Positions 25,754 through 35,059 of a stretch of DNA of 64,000 nucleotides are shown in pieces. The DNA comes from Myxococcota bacterium. GTDB taxonomy: Bacteria > Myxococcota_A > UBA9160 > SMWR01. The stretch's first letter is position 1; each line of letters starts with the position of its first letter. The stretch lies in contig JAKVBI010000019.1 in NCBI GenBank assembly GCA_022447545.1, positions 86,193 through 150,192 of the forward strand, read 5' to 3'. The notes below the pieces were generated by a model, which saw nothing but the letters and a program-made list of their open reading frames with translations, was not told where the DNA came from and searched no databases. A program made the position numbers and the translations under genes.

Positions 25754-27349
25754 ATGGATGCCCAAGCTCAGATCGAAGACGAAGTCCGGCGACGCCGGAC
25801 CTTCGCCATCATCTCGCATCCCGATGCTGGGAAGACCACTCTGACCGAGAAGCTGCTTCTGTTCGGAGGGGCGGTTCGCGAGGCCGGCGCCGTGCGTGCG
25901 CGCCGTGCGGCCCGCCATGCGACCAGCGACTGGCTCGAACTCGAGAAACAACGCGGTATCTCCGTGAGCAGCTCGGTCATGCACTTCGAGCACCGGGGGT
26001 TTCGGATCAACATCCTCGACACACCCGGCCACCAGGACTTCAGTGAGGACACCTACCGGACCCTCGCAGCCGCTGATAGCGCCGTGATGCTCATCGATGC
26101 CGCCAAGGGCGTGGAGTCTCAGACGCGCAAGCTGTTCGAAGTCTGCCGCCTGCGGGGAATTCCCATTTTCACCTTCGTCAACAAGTTGGATCGGGAGGGC
26201 CGGGACCCTCTGGAGTTGATGACGGAGATCGAAGACGTTCTGGGTCTCGACTCCGTTCCCGTCAACTGGCCGGTGGGCGGGGGCAAGAGGTTTCGAGGGG
26301 TCTACGACCGTTTGCGCCAACGGTTGCTGCTCTTTTCCGGAGGCGAGCACGGTACGGTGGCAGTCGACCAGGAGATCATCGAAGGCCCTCCCGGTGCCGA
26401 TGAAGTTCGGGAGGCCTTGGGGAGTTTCGCCGATGAGGTGGTGGAGTCGCTGGAATTGATCGATGGTGCCGGCGAGGCCTTCGATCGAGGCAGAGTTCTG
26501 GCGGGAGAACAGACCCCGGTTTTTTTCGGCAGTGCGTTGACCAACTTCGGTGTCCTGCCCTTCCTGGAAAACTTTCTCGAACTCGCCCCGCCCCCCGGCC
26601 CGCACGAGTCGAGCGAGGGCCCCGTCGATCCGGTGGGCAATCCCTTCTCGGCCTTCGTGTTCAAGATTCAGGCGAACATGGATCCGGATCATCGGGACCG
26701 AGTGGCTTTCGTACGCGTTTGCTCGGGTCGATTCGAACGCGACAGCCACGTCCTACACGTGAGGACGGGCAAGAAGATTCGTCTGGCCAATTCGACCCTG
26801 TTGATGGCCAAGGACCGGGAAACTGTCGAGTTCGCATATCCCGGCGATGTGATCGGCTTGTTCGACCCGGGCATTTTTCAGATCGGGGACACGTTGACTG
26901 CGCGCGACTCGTTCTCCTTCGCGGGAATTCCGAGCTTTTCTCCCGAGCACTTCATGCGCGTCGAAGTGGCGGAGGTGATGAATCGCAAGTCTCTCGAAAA
27001 GGGGCTCGAACAACTCGCCCAGGAGGGAGCCGTTCAATTGTTTACTGAACCGGGGTCGGGGACTGCGGCGCCAATCCTGGGCGCGGTGGGGCCGTTGCAG
27101 TTCGACGTACTCCAGCATCGCCTCGCTTCGGAGTACAAGGTGGATCTGAAGCTCACTCCCCTGCCATTCACCACGGCGCGTTGGTTCCGCAGTGAGTTCG
27201 ATCCCGAGATTTTCCGCTATTCGGATGCCACCAGGGTGATCGAGGACCGACAAGGAAGGCCGGTGCTGCTGCTCAAGAGTGAGTTCTATTTGCAGCGGGT
27301 GCTCGAAAAGAATCCCGATCTCGAATTCTCCGAGACCGGAGGTTTCTAG
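25754..27349 (+). CDS. prfC: Peptide chain release factor 3
   Basis: A 531-residue translational GTPase that recycles RF1/RF2 from the ribosome. G1 is [15 protein letters not shown] near 18-32, G2/G3 DTPGHQDF near 89-96, and G4 NKLDRE near 141. The EF-Tu-like domain 2 and the RF3 C-terminal domain follow. AAGGG lies eight bases before the ATG. The upstream 266-base gap to the GluQ-RS start would hold both promoters. RF3 and GluQ-RS both act in translation, but linkage is only by position. Confidence 0.95.
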   Translation: MDAQAQIEDEVRRRRTFAIISHPDAGKTTLTEKLLLFGGAVREAGAVRARRAARHATSDWLELEKQRGISVSSSVMHFEHRGFRINILDTPGHQDFSEDTYRTLAAADSAVMLIDAAKGVESQTRKLFEVCRLRGIPIFTFVNKLDREGRDPLELMTEIEDVLGLDSVPVNWPVGGGKRFRGVYDRLRQRLLLFSGGEHGTVAVDQEIIEGPPGADEVREALGSFADEVVESLELIDGAGEAFDRGRVLAGEQTPVFFGSALTNFGVLPFLENFLELAPPPGPHESSEGPVDPVGNPFSAFVFKIQANMDPDHRDRVAFVRVCSGRFERDSHVLHVRTGKKIRLANSTLLMAKDRETVEFAYPGDVIGLFDPGIFQIGDTLTARDSFSFAGIPSFSPEHFMRVEVAEVMNRKSLEKGLEQLAQEGAVQLFTEPGSGTAAPILGAVGPLQFDVLQHRLASEYKVDLKLTPLPFTTARWFRSEFDPEIFRYSDATRVIEDRQGRPVLLLKSEFYLQRVLEKNPDLEFSETGGF

Positions 27350-27439
27350 GCCGCTGGCGACGCGCCGAAGAAGGGCTGCCCCGTCCGGGACGGTGAACCC
27401 GATCACTGGGGCAATCCAGGAGGCCGCTATGAGCGTTCG

Positions 27440-28387
27440 TCAATCGGGGGCCGCTGAGCGCTGGGCCAGGGCGACACCGGCCAGGATCACGCCGAGGGCG
27501 ACGATCGATTGCGCATGGAGTGCCTCTCCCAGAAACGTGACCCCTGAGAAGAGTGCGACACCTGGGATGAGGTAATTGATGAGCGAGAGGAAGGTGGGAC
27601 CCGCCGATCGGATGATGGTGAAGTAGATCACCGTGGCGCCTGCCGTTGCGACCAAGCCCAGCCAGACGACGGATCCCCATGCCGCGGTCGCCAGGGGGCC
27701 TGTGGGGATGCCTTCGCGAATCAACGCCACGGGGACGATGACTGCGCTGGCCATGGCGAGTGATCCTGCCGAGGCCACCGCCGGGTGGAGGGGCGGCAGG
27801 AAACGACCGACCACGCCGTTGGCCGCATAGCAGATTGCTCCGCAGACAATGGCGAGGTGTCGCCAGAGACTGCCCAGCTCCGAACCCGCCGTCCTGCCCG
27901 GGTCCAGCAGGAGGGCCACGCCCACCAGTCCCAGCCCCAGTCCTAGCGATCGCTGTAGGGTCAAACGCTCGCCGGGCAGGAAACGGTGAGCCAGGACGAA
28001 GGTCATCAGGGGCATCACGCCCATGATCAGCCCAGCCACACTGCTCGGCACGCGTTCCTGTCCCCAGCCGATCAGGAAGAAGGGCAGGGCGTTCCCGAGC
28101 AGGCCGAGGGCGAGCAGGTGCAGCCAGATCGCGGGTTTGCGGGGGATCGGGAGGCCCGCCAACCGGACCCCGATGCCCAGCACCAGCGCTCCAATGAGGA
28201 TTCGGCTCGCTGCGACGCTCACGGCTGGAATGGTTTCGACCGCGACCCGAGTGAAGACGAAAGCGGTGCCCCAGATGACGACCAGTGCTCCCAAAAGCAA
28301 CCAGGCTTTCGGCGAACGGCGCCCCGGGGGTTCGGGAGTCCATCCGCTTTGGGGGTCGGCGTCCGAGTTCGACTCCCCCGGCTTCAA
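27440..28387 (-). CDS. EamA/DMT-family permease
   Basis: A 315-residue transporter of the drug/metabolite superfamily. It has about ten membrane helices arranged as two EamA repeats (about 28-155 and 170-305), with VVIWGTAFVFTRVA in helix one typical of the family. Substrate unknown; homologues export amino acids or metabolites. The start overlaps the stop of the upstream MBL-fold gene in ATGA, so they are co-translated. The 90-base gap to prfC has no clear terminator. Confidence 0.88.
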   Translation of the reverse strand: MKPGESNSDADPQSGWTPEPPGRRSPKAWLLLGALVVIWGTAFVFTRVAVETIPAVSVAASRILIGALVLGIGVRLAGLPIPRKPAIWLHLLALGLLGNALPFFLIGWGQERVPSSVAGLIMGVMPLMTFVLAHRFLPGERLTLQRSLGLGLGLVGVALLLDPGRTAGSELGSLWRHLAIVCGAICYAANGVVGRFLPPLHPAVASAGSLAMASAVIVPVALIREGIPTGPLATAAWGSVVWLGLVATAGATVIYFTIIRSAGPTFLSLINYLIPGVALFSGVTFLGEALHAQSIVALGVILAGVALAQRSAAPD

Positions 28388-29331
28388 CGAGCGATCTCGG
28401 CCATCAGGCCAAACAAGCTGGCGGTGTCGGGCGGATCGTCGTCTCCACTGAATTCGCCGTAGAGGGTCGAGACGTTGACGGCGATCCGCTCGGAATCCCC
28501 CCAGCTCGAATAGTCGCCCAGCGCGATGTCGCGGGCGGCATCGTGCACGGTCATGCCCGAGTCGTATCGACTCCTCGCCTCGTCTCGCACGTAGGTCAGA
28601 TATTCGCGAACGGCCCGAGCTCCCTGGGGGTCGGTGATCGGTCCGTGGCCAGGTACGACCACGTCCACATCCATGGCTTCGATCTGTTCACACGCACGGA
28701 TCCAGTTCTCTACGGGCCCCTCCCACATGATGGGGGTGCCCTCGATGAAGAGGATGTCGCCCGTGAACACGACTCGGTCCTCTTCGGAAACGACCAACAC
28801 GTCTCCCCGCGTGTGGGCGGGGCCGACTTCGATCAGGCGCACGTGCTTGTCTCCCACCTGTACCTGCATTTCGCCTTCGAAGGTCTGCGTGGGCATGGCG
28901 ACTTCGATTCCCTCGAAATGAAAGGGGGAGAAGTTGTGTTTGAAGAACGCTCCGGCGGGACCCATTTCGTCGGCATGGGCGAGGAACTGGGCCATCACCG
29001 CAGGGGTGATCTCGGCCATCTCCTCGGCGGTGGCCGCGGAGGTGATGATGCTGGCGTCGCCCACGAGGGAGTTGCCGTAGGTGTGATCGCCGTTGGAGTG
29101 GGTATTGACCAGGGTGTCGATGCTCTGGGCCGCGGGGGTTGCATCGCGCATCTGTGACAGCATGTCGGCGGTCAATTCGAGGTCGAAGAGCGTGTCGACC
29201 AGCAGTGAAGCTTCACCATCGGCAATCAATCCGGCGTTGCTCCATCCCCACGATCCATCCGGTTGGAGATAGGCGTAACAGCCTGTGCCGACCTCGTGGA
29301 CTCCCCGGGTGTATTTCCAACTTCGCGCCAT
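28384..29331 (-). CDS. MBL-fold protein with HxNxDH metal motif
   Basis: A 315-residue metallo-beta-lactamase-fold protein. The motif H-x-H-x-D-H reads H78-S-N80-G-D82-H83, so the second histidine ligand is replaced by Asn. The other ligands seem present: EVGPAHTRGD (about 173-182), VVFTGDILF and VVPGHGPIT. It could bind one metal or be a distinct subfamily that hydrolyses esters or lactones. The ATG at 29331 has GGAGGAG directly upstream; the frame is open to 29559 but loses similarity. It overlaps the EamA gene. Cytoplasmic, with no signal peptide. Confidence 0.84.
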   Translation of the reverse strand: MARSWKYTRGVHEVGTGCYAYLQPDGSWGWSNAGLIADGEASLLVDTLFDLELTADMLSQMRDATPAAQSIDTLVNTHSNGDHTYGNSLVGDASIITSAATAEEMAEITPAVMAQFLAHADEMGPAGAFFKHNFSPFHFEGIEVAMPTQTFEGEMQVQVGDKHVRLIEVGPAHTRGDVLVVSEEDRVVFTGDILFIEGTPIMWEGPVENWIRACEQIEAMDVDVVVPGHGPITDPQGARAVREYLTYVRDEARSRYDSGMTVHDAARDIALGDYSSWGDSERIAVNVSTLYGEFSGDDDPPDTASLFGLMAEIAR

Positions 29332-29475
29332 GACTCCTCCGAATCGGGCAGCACTGGTCGTCCACTGCCCACCGAAAATTCTCGTCGCAGGCCACTGGGA
29401 CGATATCATTGCGCGCCACGGGTGGGGATCGGAGGTGGAGTGCGATCCTCGCGGGACCCAAGGGGTGGCTTTGCC

Positions 29476-29519
29476 GAGAGGGCACCCCAGGGAGGACACT
29501 CCAGAGAGGACACCCCCAG
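29476..29519. repeat. Short degenerate tandem repeat upstream of two genes
   Basis: GAGAGGGCACCCCAG (29476-29490), GGAGGACACTCCA (29491-29503) and GAGAGGACACCCCCAG (29504-29519) are imperfect copies spaced 13-16 bases. They lie in the divergent gap between the MBL-fold gene and the exported hypothetical. They may be regulator sites or a mere purine-rich drift. Confidence 0.35.
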
Positions 29520-29595
29520 GAGGATTGCTTTGGGGCACGGCTACGCCTTTCAGATGCATTTTCGGCGGTCGCCTTCGGACACGATCTCTACGGCG

Positions 29596-30336
29596 ATGGA
29601 GCCCAACCGCGTGCGTTCCAGCGGGCTCCGGAAATTTTGGGTGTTGGGCGTATTGCTTCTGTGGGTCCAGGGAGGGCTCGGTTCATGGGAGCCTGTCGCG
29701 GCAGAGCCCCTGAAGCTTTCGGACCGCGAGGCCCGCTCCGTGGGGGCCCGCTTCGAGGAGCCATTCGACCCTGACGGGGACCAGCCCCGCCGCGGCATGT
29801 CCAGGGTCTACCAAGCTTCTCTGAGCTTCGACTCCAAGGGTCATGCGGTGATTTCCGTTCCGGGTCGCGTGGTGGAGGATCTGCTGAAAGACAGTCACCC
29901 CAAGGCGGGCAGCTTCAGCGATTTCGTGTGGATCATTGATCCGAAAACCGGGGAGGTCGCATCGGCCCACGTCTCCGGCATCCTCGAGCAGCACGCCAAG
30001 ATCGGTTTCATCGACAAGGCGATCGACGCGAAGATCGACATCCAGATGAGCACGCGAGCCGCCGGAGGAGAGGGGTCGGTGACGAAGCGGTTCGGGCGCA
30101 AGATTCGGCCCTACTGCGAAGCTGGAAGCAAGGTCGCGGATTGTGAACTCATCCAGCCAATCCCCTACGACCCCGCCACGGGCAAGGTTCTCGCCGTCGG
30201 TGCGCTCACGGCCAGCGCTGCCTTCGTCAAGGTGGTCACCCTGGCACCGTTGGGGCGTGCCGAGTTCAGCGAAGGATCGGCGGGTGCTGGCGATCCGGAG
30301 AGTTCCTCGAACGCACCGAGTTCACCGCCGTCGTGA
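29596..30336 (+). CDS. Exported protein of unknown function
   Basis: A 246-residue protein, not recognised. The hydrophobic N-terminus (about 14-30, WVLGVLLLWVQGG) ending near AEP predicts export. The mature part is rich in Gly/Lys/Asp and mixed beta-strand in pattern, with AGSFSDFVWIIDPKTGEVASA as a hallmark and two Cys (CEAG, DCELI) that may pair. A Ser/Pro tail ends it. The ATG at 29596 is chosen; the earlier ATG at 29554 is also in frame. The small gene at 30386 follows in the same direction and may be its partner. Confidence 0.65.
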   Translation: MEPNRVRSSGLRKFWVLGVLLLWVQGGLGSWEPVAAEPLKLSDREARSVGARFEEPFDPDGDQPRRGMSRVYQASLSFDSKGHAVISVPGRVVEDLLKDSHPKAGSFSDFVWIIDPKTGEVASAHVSGILEQHAKIGFIDKAIDAKIDIQMSTRAAGGEGSVTKRFGRKIRPYCEAGSKVADCELIQPIPYDPATGKVLAVGALTASAAFVKVVTLAPLGRAEFSEGSAGAGDPESSSNAPSSPPS

Positions 30337-30385
30337 GGGCGGCGCCGAGTTTGCAAAGGGTTCGGAACCCGGGGGAGCGACCGAA

Positions 30386-30652
30386 ATGAGAGTCCTGATG
30401 GGCGTCTTGCTGGGTGCAGCCTTTCTGGGGGCTCTGCTGTACTTCACTCTGGAAGAGACACGCGTCGAGTGCGAAGTGTGCGTACGCTTCGAAGGCAAGC
30501 TTGATTGCCGCATTGCCTCCGGCGCGGATGAGAGAGCCGCCATCCGCGGAGGCATCGCCAACGCCTGCGGGCTGCTTGCAAGGGGGGTGACCGAGGCGAT
30601 TGCGTGCGACCGGACCGAACCCGAAAGCGTTCGCTGCGGCTTCGAGCCCTGA
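30386..30652 (+). CDS. Small membrane-anchored Cys-containing protein
   Basis: An 88-residue protein, not recognised. MRVLMGVLLGAAFLGALLYF is one membrane helix; the rest is a small periplasmic domain with five or six cysteines (ECEVC, DCR, NACG, ACD, RCG), suggesting disulfides. GGGGGAG lies eight bases before the ATG at 30386. An open frame from 30143 overlaps the previous gene out of phase and is not supported. The lone position after the exported hypothetical suggests joint function (inference). Confidence 0.6.
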   Translation: MRVLMGVLLGAAFLGALLYFTLEETRVECEVCVRFEGKLDCRIASGADERAAIRGGIANACGLLARGVTEAIACDRTEPESVRCGFEP

Positions 30653-30688
30653 TTCGCGGGGCAGTTGGGTCCCCATCAATCGTTGGCC

Positions 30689-32179
30689 TCAGCGCTGGGG
30701 GTCACTGGTTTCTCGACGACGGAGTTCTCGTCGGAGGAGTTTGCCCGAGGCGTTGCGCGGCAGACTCTCGACGGGGGTGAAGGCGACGGGGATCTTGTAG
30801 CCCGCGAGAGATTGTCGACAGTGGTGCTCGAGTTCCTCCGTTGTCGGAGCGGTTCCGTGGGGGACAATCCAGGCTGCCGGGCGCCAACCGAATTCGGTGT
30901 CCTCGACCCCCGCTACACCTGCCTCGGCGACACCTGGATGGAGGGCGAGGACGGTTTCGATCTCGGCCGGGTACACGTTTTCACCGCCAGACACGATCAG
31001 GTCGCTGCGCCGGTCTAGAACTCGCAACCGTCCCTGGTCGTCGAGTTCGCCGATGTCCCCGGTGTGCAGCCAGCCATCGCGAAGGGCATCGTCGCCACTG
31101 CTGAGGGTGATGTAACCGTGCATGACAGTGGGTCCTCGCACGAGAATTTCGCCCCGGCCGCGATCGCAAAGCCTGCCGGCGTCGTCGAGTACCCGGACCG
31201 TGGTGCTTGGGAGGGGGACGAGTCCGGCGTCGAGGGGGCTGTCACGTTGGTCGGGCCAACGGGTTGCGACCTGGGACGTTGCTTCGGTGAGGCCATAGGT
31301 TGGAGCGATGGGAAACCCGAGAGCGTGCGCGCGCTCGAGTAGGCTCAGGGGAGCGGGGCCTCCACCGATCAGCGCGCAGCGCAGGGCGGGCGGAGCGGGA
31401 CGTTGGCCCCAGGCGTCGAGGACGCGCTGCAGCATGGTCGGCGCCAATGAGACGAACTGAATGTCGTCGTGTTCGAGGCTCCAGCACACCGCTTCTGAGT
31501 CGAAGCGTTCGTGTACCACGACGGCTGAACCGGCCAATACGCATCGGGTGAGGATCGACAGGCCGCCCACGTGGAACAGTGGCATGCAGGCCAGCCAGCG
31601 GTCGTCGGCCTGCGATCCCAGGTGGATCGCCGAGCCGAGCGCACTTGCCTCGAAATTCTCTCGAGTGAGCAGTGCACCTCGCGGCCGGCCACTGGTTCCC
31701 GAGGTGTAGATCAACACTCGTGCGTCACCCCGGTAAATCGGCTCTGGGGCACGGCTTCGGCCCGGGTGGACCTCTTGCAGTTCTGTGCTCCTCATTTCGG
31801 CCAGAGCCAGATCGGGGAGCCGAGAACGGACGCCGAGAGCGGCCTCCATGAGCGGTCCGGGGCTGCAGACGAGCAGGTGAGTTCCACTGTCTCGCAGGGG
31901 ATGGTCGAGTTCGCCTGGCGACAGGCGGGTGTTGAGTGGGACGAAGACGGCTCCGAGATGGTCGATGGCGTGGAGCAGAGCCACGGGCGCGACACCGTTG
32001 TCGAGTAACGACGCCACGGCGGTGCCGGGCCCAACCCCGCGCTCGCGCAGCGACTCCGCCAGAGGGAGGACCTGCTTTCGGAGCTCCCGGTAGCTCCACT
32101 TCACATCGCCGCACTCCAGGGCCCTGTGTTCGGGCATGGTTCGTGCGCGAGCGCCGAGCCAGTTCTCGGAAGCGCTCAT
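30689..32179 (-). CDS. menE: o-Succinylbenzoate-CoA ligase (MenE)
   Basis: A 496-residue ANL ligase that converts o-succinylbenzoate to its CoA thioester. YTSGTSGRPRG (158-168) binds phosphate, YGLTEATSQ follows, and WLHTGDIGELD and the C-terminal NASGKLLRRE hold the hinge and catalytic lysine. MenE is preferred over other CoA ligases because of its place in the men operon. ATG 32179 overlaps the menC stop in ATGA. It is the last gene of the operon; no clear terminator was found after 30689 before the converging small gene. Confidence 0.93.
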   Translation of the reverse strand: MSASENWLGARARTMPEHRALECGDVKWSYRELRKQVLPLAESLRERGVGPGTAVASLLDNGVAPVALLHAIDHLGAVFVPLNTRLSPGELDHPLRDSGTHLLVCSPGPLMEAALGVRSRLPDLALAEMRSTELQEVHPGRSRAPEPIYRGDARVLIYTSGTSGRPRGALLTRENFEASALGSAIHLGSQADDRWLACMPLFHVGGLSILTRCVLAGSAVVVHERFDSEAVCWSLEHDDIQFVSLAPTMLQRVLDAWGQRPAPPALRCALIGGGPAPLSLLERAHALGFPIAPTYGLTEATSQVATRWPDQRDSPLDAGLVPLPSTTVRVLDDAGRLCDRGRGEILVRGPTVMHGYITLSSGDDALRDGWLHTGDIGELDDQGRLRVLDRRSDLIVSGGENVYPAEIETVLALHPGVAEAGVAGVEDTEFGWRPAAWIVPHGTAPTTEELEHHCRQSLAGYKIPVAFTPVESLPRNASGKLLRRELRRRETSDPQR

Positions 32180-33288
32180 GTCGAGAACTCCGTGGGGGGG
32201 GCGACGCGGCAGCGTGCCAGCCCGGCATCGTCTGCGGCAAGTCCCAATCCCGGACCCGTCGGAAGATTCAGTCGGCCTGAGAGAGGGGTCAGGGGTGGCC
32301 CGAGGTCGTCGGCCAAGATGGCTTGGGTGGCCAGGCCGCAGGCACGACTCGGCCGCAGCGCGGCCGCGGTGTGCAGCGCCGCGGCGATTCCCAGCGAGGA
32401 ATCGATGAAGGAGGTCACGACACACTCCACCCCTCGCTGCGCGGCGAGTCGGGCGATCCGCAGAGTGGCACGAGGGCCACCGAGGGTGGGGGGCTTCAGA
32501 ATGAGTACATCGGCGGCCTCGCGGTCGAGCACCTGCAAGGTCCCAGCCACTCCGTCGAGGCTTTCATCGGCGGCCACGGCGATGGGCGAGGCGGCGCGTA
32601 CTCGTCGCAGAGCTTCGATGTCATGGGTGGCAGTGGGTTGTTCGACGTATTCGATGTCGTAGGCGGCGAGGCGTTCCAATGCGCTCAGCGCATCGGGTTC
32701 CTTCCAGCTTCCGTTGGCATCCAGACGCAGAGTGAGTTCGGGACCGCCTGCCCGTCGGGCGGCGGCCACCCGCGACTCGTCGAGGTCGGCCGATCGCGCG
32801 CCGAGTTTGAGTTTGACGCAGCCGATCCCGTTCTCTCGAGTACGCTCGACCGCCCGGGCGACGGCGTCGGGTGCCTCGGCGTTGATCAGTGCGTTGACCG
32901 CCACACCTGCCAGCGGCTCGGCCTGCCCGAGTCCGTCGGCAAGACGTTCGCCGCGGTCCTGGCCGAGGAGGTCGAGTAGGGCGACCTCCACTGCACAGTG
33001 TGCTGCCGGCGCGTGATCTTCGGCCGAAGAGTTCATCTCCTCCAGAGCCTGGTCGAGAGGTGTGCCCATCAGGGCCTGCACTTTCCGTTGCGCGAAGGAC
33101 TGACTCACCTCGAGAGCCTCGCTACCGAACGCCTCCAAGGGGAGGGCTTCGCCCACGCCCGTTGCCCCCGTTTCGCTTCGTAGCCGTAACACGAACCCAC
33201 GTCTCGTGTGGACCGCTCCCCGGGCGGTCACCAGGGGGTCGCGCAGGGGCAGGGCCACCGGGTCGATCCGAGCCCCTGTGATCTTCAC
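32176..33288 (-). CDS. menC: o-Succinylbenzoate synthase (MenC)
   Basis: A 370-residue enolase-superfamily enzyme that dehydrates SHCHC to o-succinylbenzoate. The first catalytic Lys pair is CVKLKLG; metal ligands are in LRLDANGSW, VEQP and AADES, and the second Lys is LILKPPTLGG. These fit MenC and the related muconate-lactonising group; operon context decides for MenC. The start GTG 33288 shares GTGA with the menA stop. Overlap with menE downstream is also four bases. Confidence 0.94.
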   Translation of the reverse strand: MKITGARIDPVALPLRDPLVTARGAVHTRRGFVLRLRSETGATGVGEALPLEAFGSEALEVSQSFAQRKVQALMGTPLDQALEEMNSSAEDHAPAAHCAVEVALLDLLGQDRGERLADGLGQAEPLAGVAVNALINAEAPDAVARAVERTRENGIGCVKLKLGARSADLDESRVAAARRAGGPELTLRLDANGSWKEPDALSALERLAAYDIEYVEQPTATHDIEALRRVRAASPIAVAADESLDGVAGTLQVLDREAADVLILKPPTLGGPRATLRIARLAAQRGVECVVTSFIDSSLGIAAALHTAAALRPSRACGLATQAILADDLGPPLTPLSGRLNLPTGPGLGLAADDAGLARCRVAPPTEFST

Positions 33289-34193
33289 CCGGCGATCCCC
33301 GCGGCCAGGAGTACGGCGTAGAGCAGTTGTAGCTTGGCGGTGGACGCGAGGGCTTGGTTCAAGGTGGGTCCATCCTCGTGGTTGCGGACTTGGCCGAGCA
33401 GGCGCAGCGCCAAGGGCAGACTGAGCAACGGCAGGTAGATGAGGGGCGGGGTGCCCAGGAGCAGGTGCGCGAAGGGGGGGAACGCGTAGGGGGTGAGTAC
33501 GAGAAGCGCGTATTCGACGCGAGTGGCCCGCCGGCCCAGGCGAACGGCCAGGGTGCGCTTGCCCGCGGCTGCGTCGGTCTCGATGTCGCGAAGGTTGTTG
33601 ACCACGAGGATGGCAGTGGCCAGGCATCCCACCGGGATGGCGGCGGCCCAGACGAGAGTTGTCCATTCGAGGGCCTGGACGTAGTAGCTGCCGCACACCG
33701 CCACCAGACCGAAGAAGACGAACACTGCCACGTCCCCCAGGCCGTGATAACCCAGGGGCCAGGGCCCCCCGGTGTAGGCGACACCGCCCAGGATGCAGAG
33801 CCCCCCCACCACCGCGAGTGGCCACCCCGCCACGGCGATCAGGTAGGAGCCCACAGCGAGCGCGGCCCCGAAGGCCAGGGCCGTGCCCACTCCCATCTGT
33901 CGAGGGGTCAGCAGACCGAGCGCAACGGCTCGAGGGGGGCCGATGCGCGCGTCAGTGTCAGCCCCCTTCTGAAAATCGAACAGATCGTTGGCGAAGTTGG
34001 CGCCGATCTGAAGGAGGAGTGCGCCCAGCAGTGCCGCGCTGGCCGGACCCGCCTGGGCGCTGCCGTCGGCGAACGCCAGGGCAGTTCCCACCAGGACTGG
34101 AGACACCGAGACGGGCAGGGTCCGTGGGCGGGCGGCCAGCCACCAGGCCCGCCAACCTCGCAGGTCTTGCGGCGGAGCGTCTACGGGTGCCAC
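33285..34193 (-). CDS. menA: 1,4-Dihydroxy-2-naphthoate polyprenyltransferase (MenA)
   Basis: A 302-residue membrane prenyltransferase that attaches the isoprenoid chain to DHNA. About eight or nine helices. The first Asp-rich motif is NDLFDFQKGAD and the second is NNLRDIETDAAAGK, both for Mg-diphosphate binding. Starts at GTG 34193, overlapping the end of menH by 13 bases, and ends overlapping menC. Placed between MenH and MenC although it acts after MenB, so gene order is not pathway order. Confidence 0.95.
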   Translation of the reverse strand: MAPVDAPPQDLRGWRAWWLAARPRTLPVSVSPVLVGTALAFADGSAQAGPASAALLGALLLQIGANFANDLFDFQKGADTDARIGPPRAVALGLLTPRQMGVGTALAFGAALAVGSYLIAVAGWPLAVVGGLCILGGVAYTGGPWPLGYHGLGDVAVFVFFGLVAVCGSYYVQALEWTTLVWAAAIPVGCLATAILVVNNLRDIETDAAAGKRTLAVRLGRRATRVEYALLVLTPYAFPPFAHLLLGTPPLIYLPLLSLPLALRLLGQVRNHEDGPTLNQALASTAKLQLLYAVLLAAGIAG

Positions 34194-35059
34194 GTCATCC
34201 CACCGGTCCTACCCCTGGGAGTCGTGGGCGCGCGATCCGCTTCCGCAAAGAACTTCCGCGCGAGGGACGACACTTCGGCGGGGCGCTCGAGGTGGACAGC
34301 GTGTCCCGCGCCCTCGATGCATGCGGTGTGGCCTCGAGGAAGCTTGGGTGCGAGGTCGCTCGCGATGGCGAGGAACTTTTCATCGAGAGACCCGGCCAAC
34401 AGCAACAGGGGGGTGTCGATGCACTCGAGTGCGTCGTGCAGGGGGGCCTGGGCTCCGGCCCCCATACCGCGCAGGCTGTTGGCCAGGCCGTGGGGGGAGT
34501 TCTCCAAACGCTGTGCACGCTGGCGGGCCAGGGCGGCCGCTCCCAGGCTCGCCTGGCTGGCGAACAGCGGCAGCGCCATCCAGTGGTCCACGAAGGCCTC
34601 CAGGCCGTCATGCTCGATGCGGTGGGCGAGGGCCTCATCGCGTCGAATCCGCTCGGTGCGCTCAGCTGCAGTCCGGAAACCTGCACTGGCCCCGATCAGG
34701 AGCCCCGATGTCACGCGATGAGGTGCTCGTGCGGCGAGTTGAAGCGCCGTGCGTCCCCCCATCGAGTACCCCAGGAGGTGGGCGCGCTCGAGGTCGAGTT
34801 GGTCCAGTAACTCCAACAGGTGAGAGACACAGCGCTCCATCCGGTAGGGGGCGAGTTCGCGCGGGGCGTCGCTGTGTCCGTGTCCCACGAGATCGACCCG
34901 GATGACCCGGTGGTCGTTCATCAGATCCGCAGCAAGCTCCGTCAGACTGCGCCCCGAGCCCGTGAACCCGTGGAGCATGAGAAGGGGACTTCCATGCCCA
35001 TCGATCTCCACATGGAGTGTCAACTCGCCGACATCGACCCTGTGGGTTTCGGAGCTCAC
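34181..35059 (-). CDS. menH: SHCHC synthase, alpha/beta-hydrolase fold (MenH)
   Basis: A 292-residue alpha/beta-hydrolase. The oxyanion-loop LHGFTGSGRS, nucleophile elbow LLGYSMGGRTAL (Ser) and catalytic His in EGAGHAVHLERP agree with MenH, which eliminates pyruvate from SEPHCHC. Begins at a GTG (35059) overlapping the menD stop (GTGA). Overlap with menA is 13 bases. A general esterase cannot be excluded by sequence alone, but the men context strongly favours MenH. Confidence 0.9.
   Translation of the reverse strand: MSSETHRVDVGELTLHVEIDGHGSPLLMLHGFTGSGRSLTELAADLMNDHRVIRVDLVGHGHSDAPRELAPYRMERCVSHLLELLDQLDLERAHLLGYSMGGRTALQLAARAPHRVTSGLLIGASAGFRTAAERTERIRRDEALAHRIEHDGLEAFVDHWMALPLFASQASLGAAALARQRAQRLENSPHGLANSLRGMGAGAQAPLHDALECIDTPLLLLAGSLDEKFLAIASDLAPKLPRGHTACIEGAGHAVHLERPAEVSSLARKFFAEADRAPTTPRGRTGGMTWHP

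Noticed and set aside
25172-26749. A 525-residue open frame over gluQ and antisense to prfC
   Set aside because: Both real genes are certain; this frame is out of phase with gluQ and reads as low-complexity Arg/Pro/Gly.
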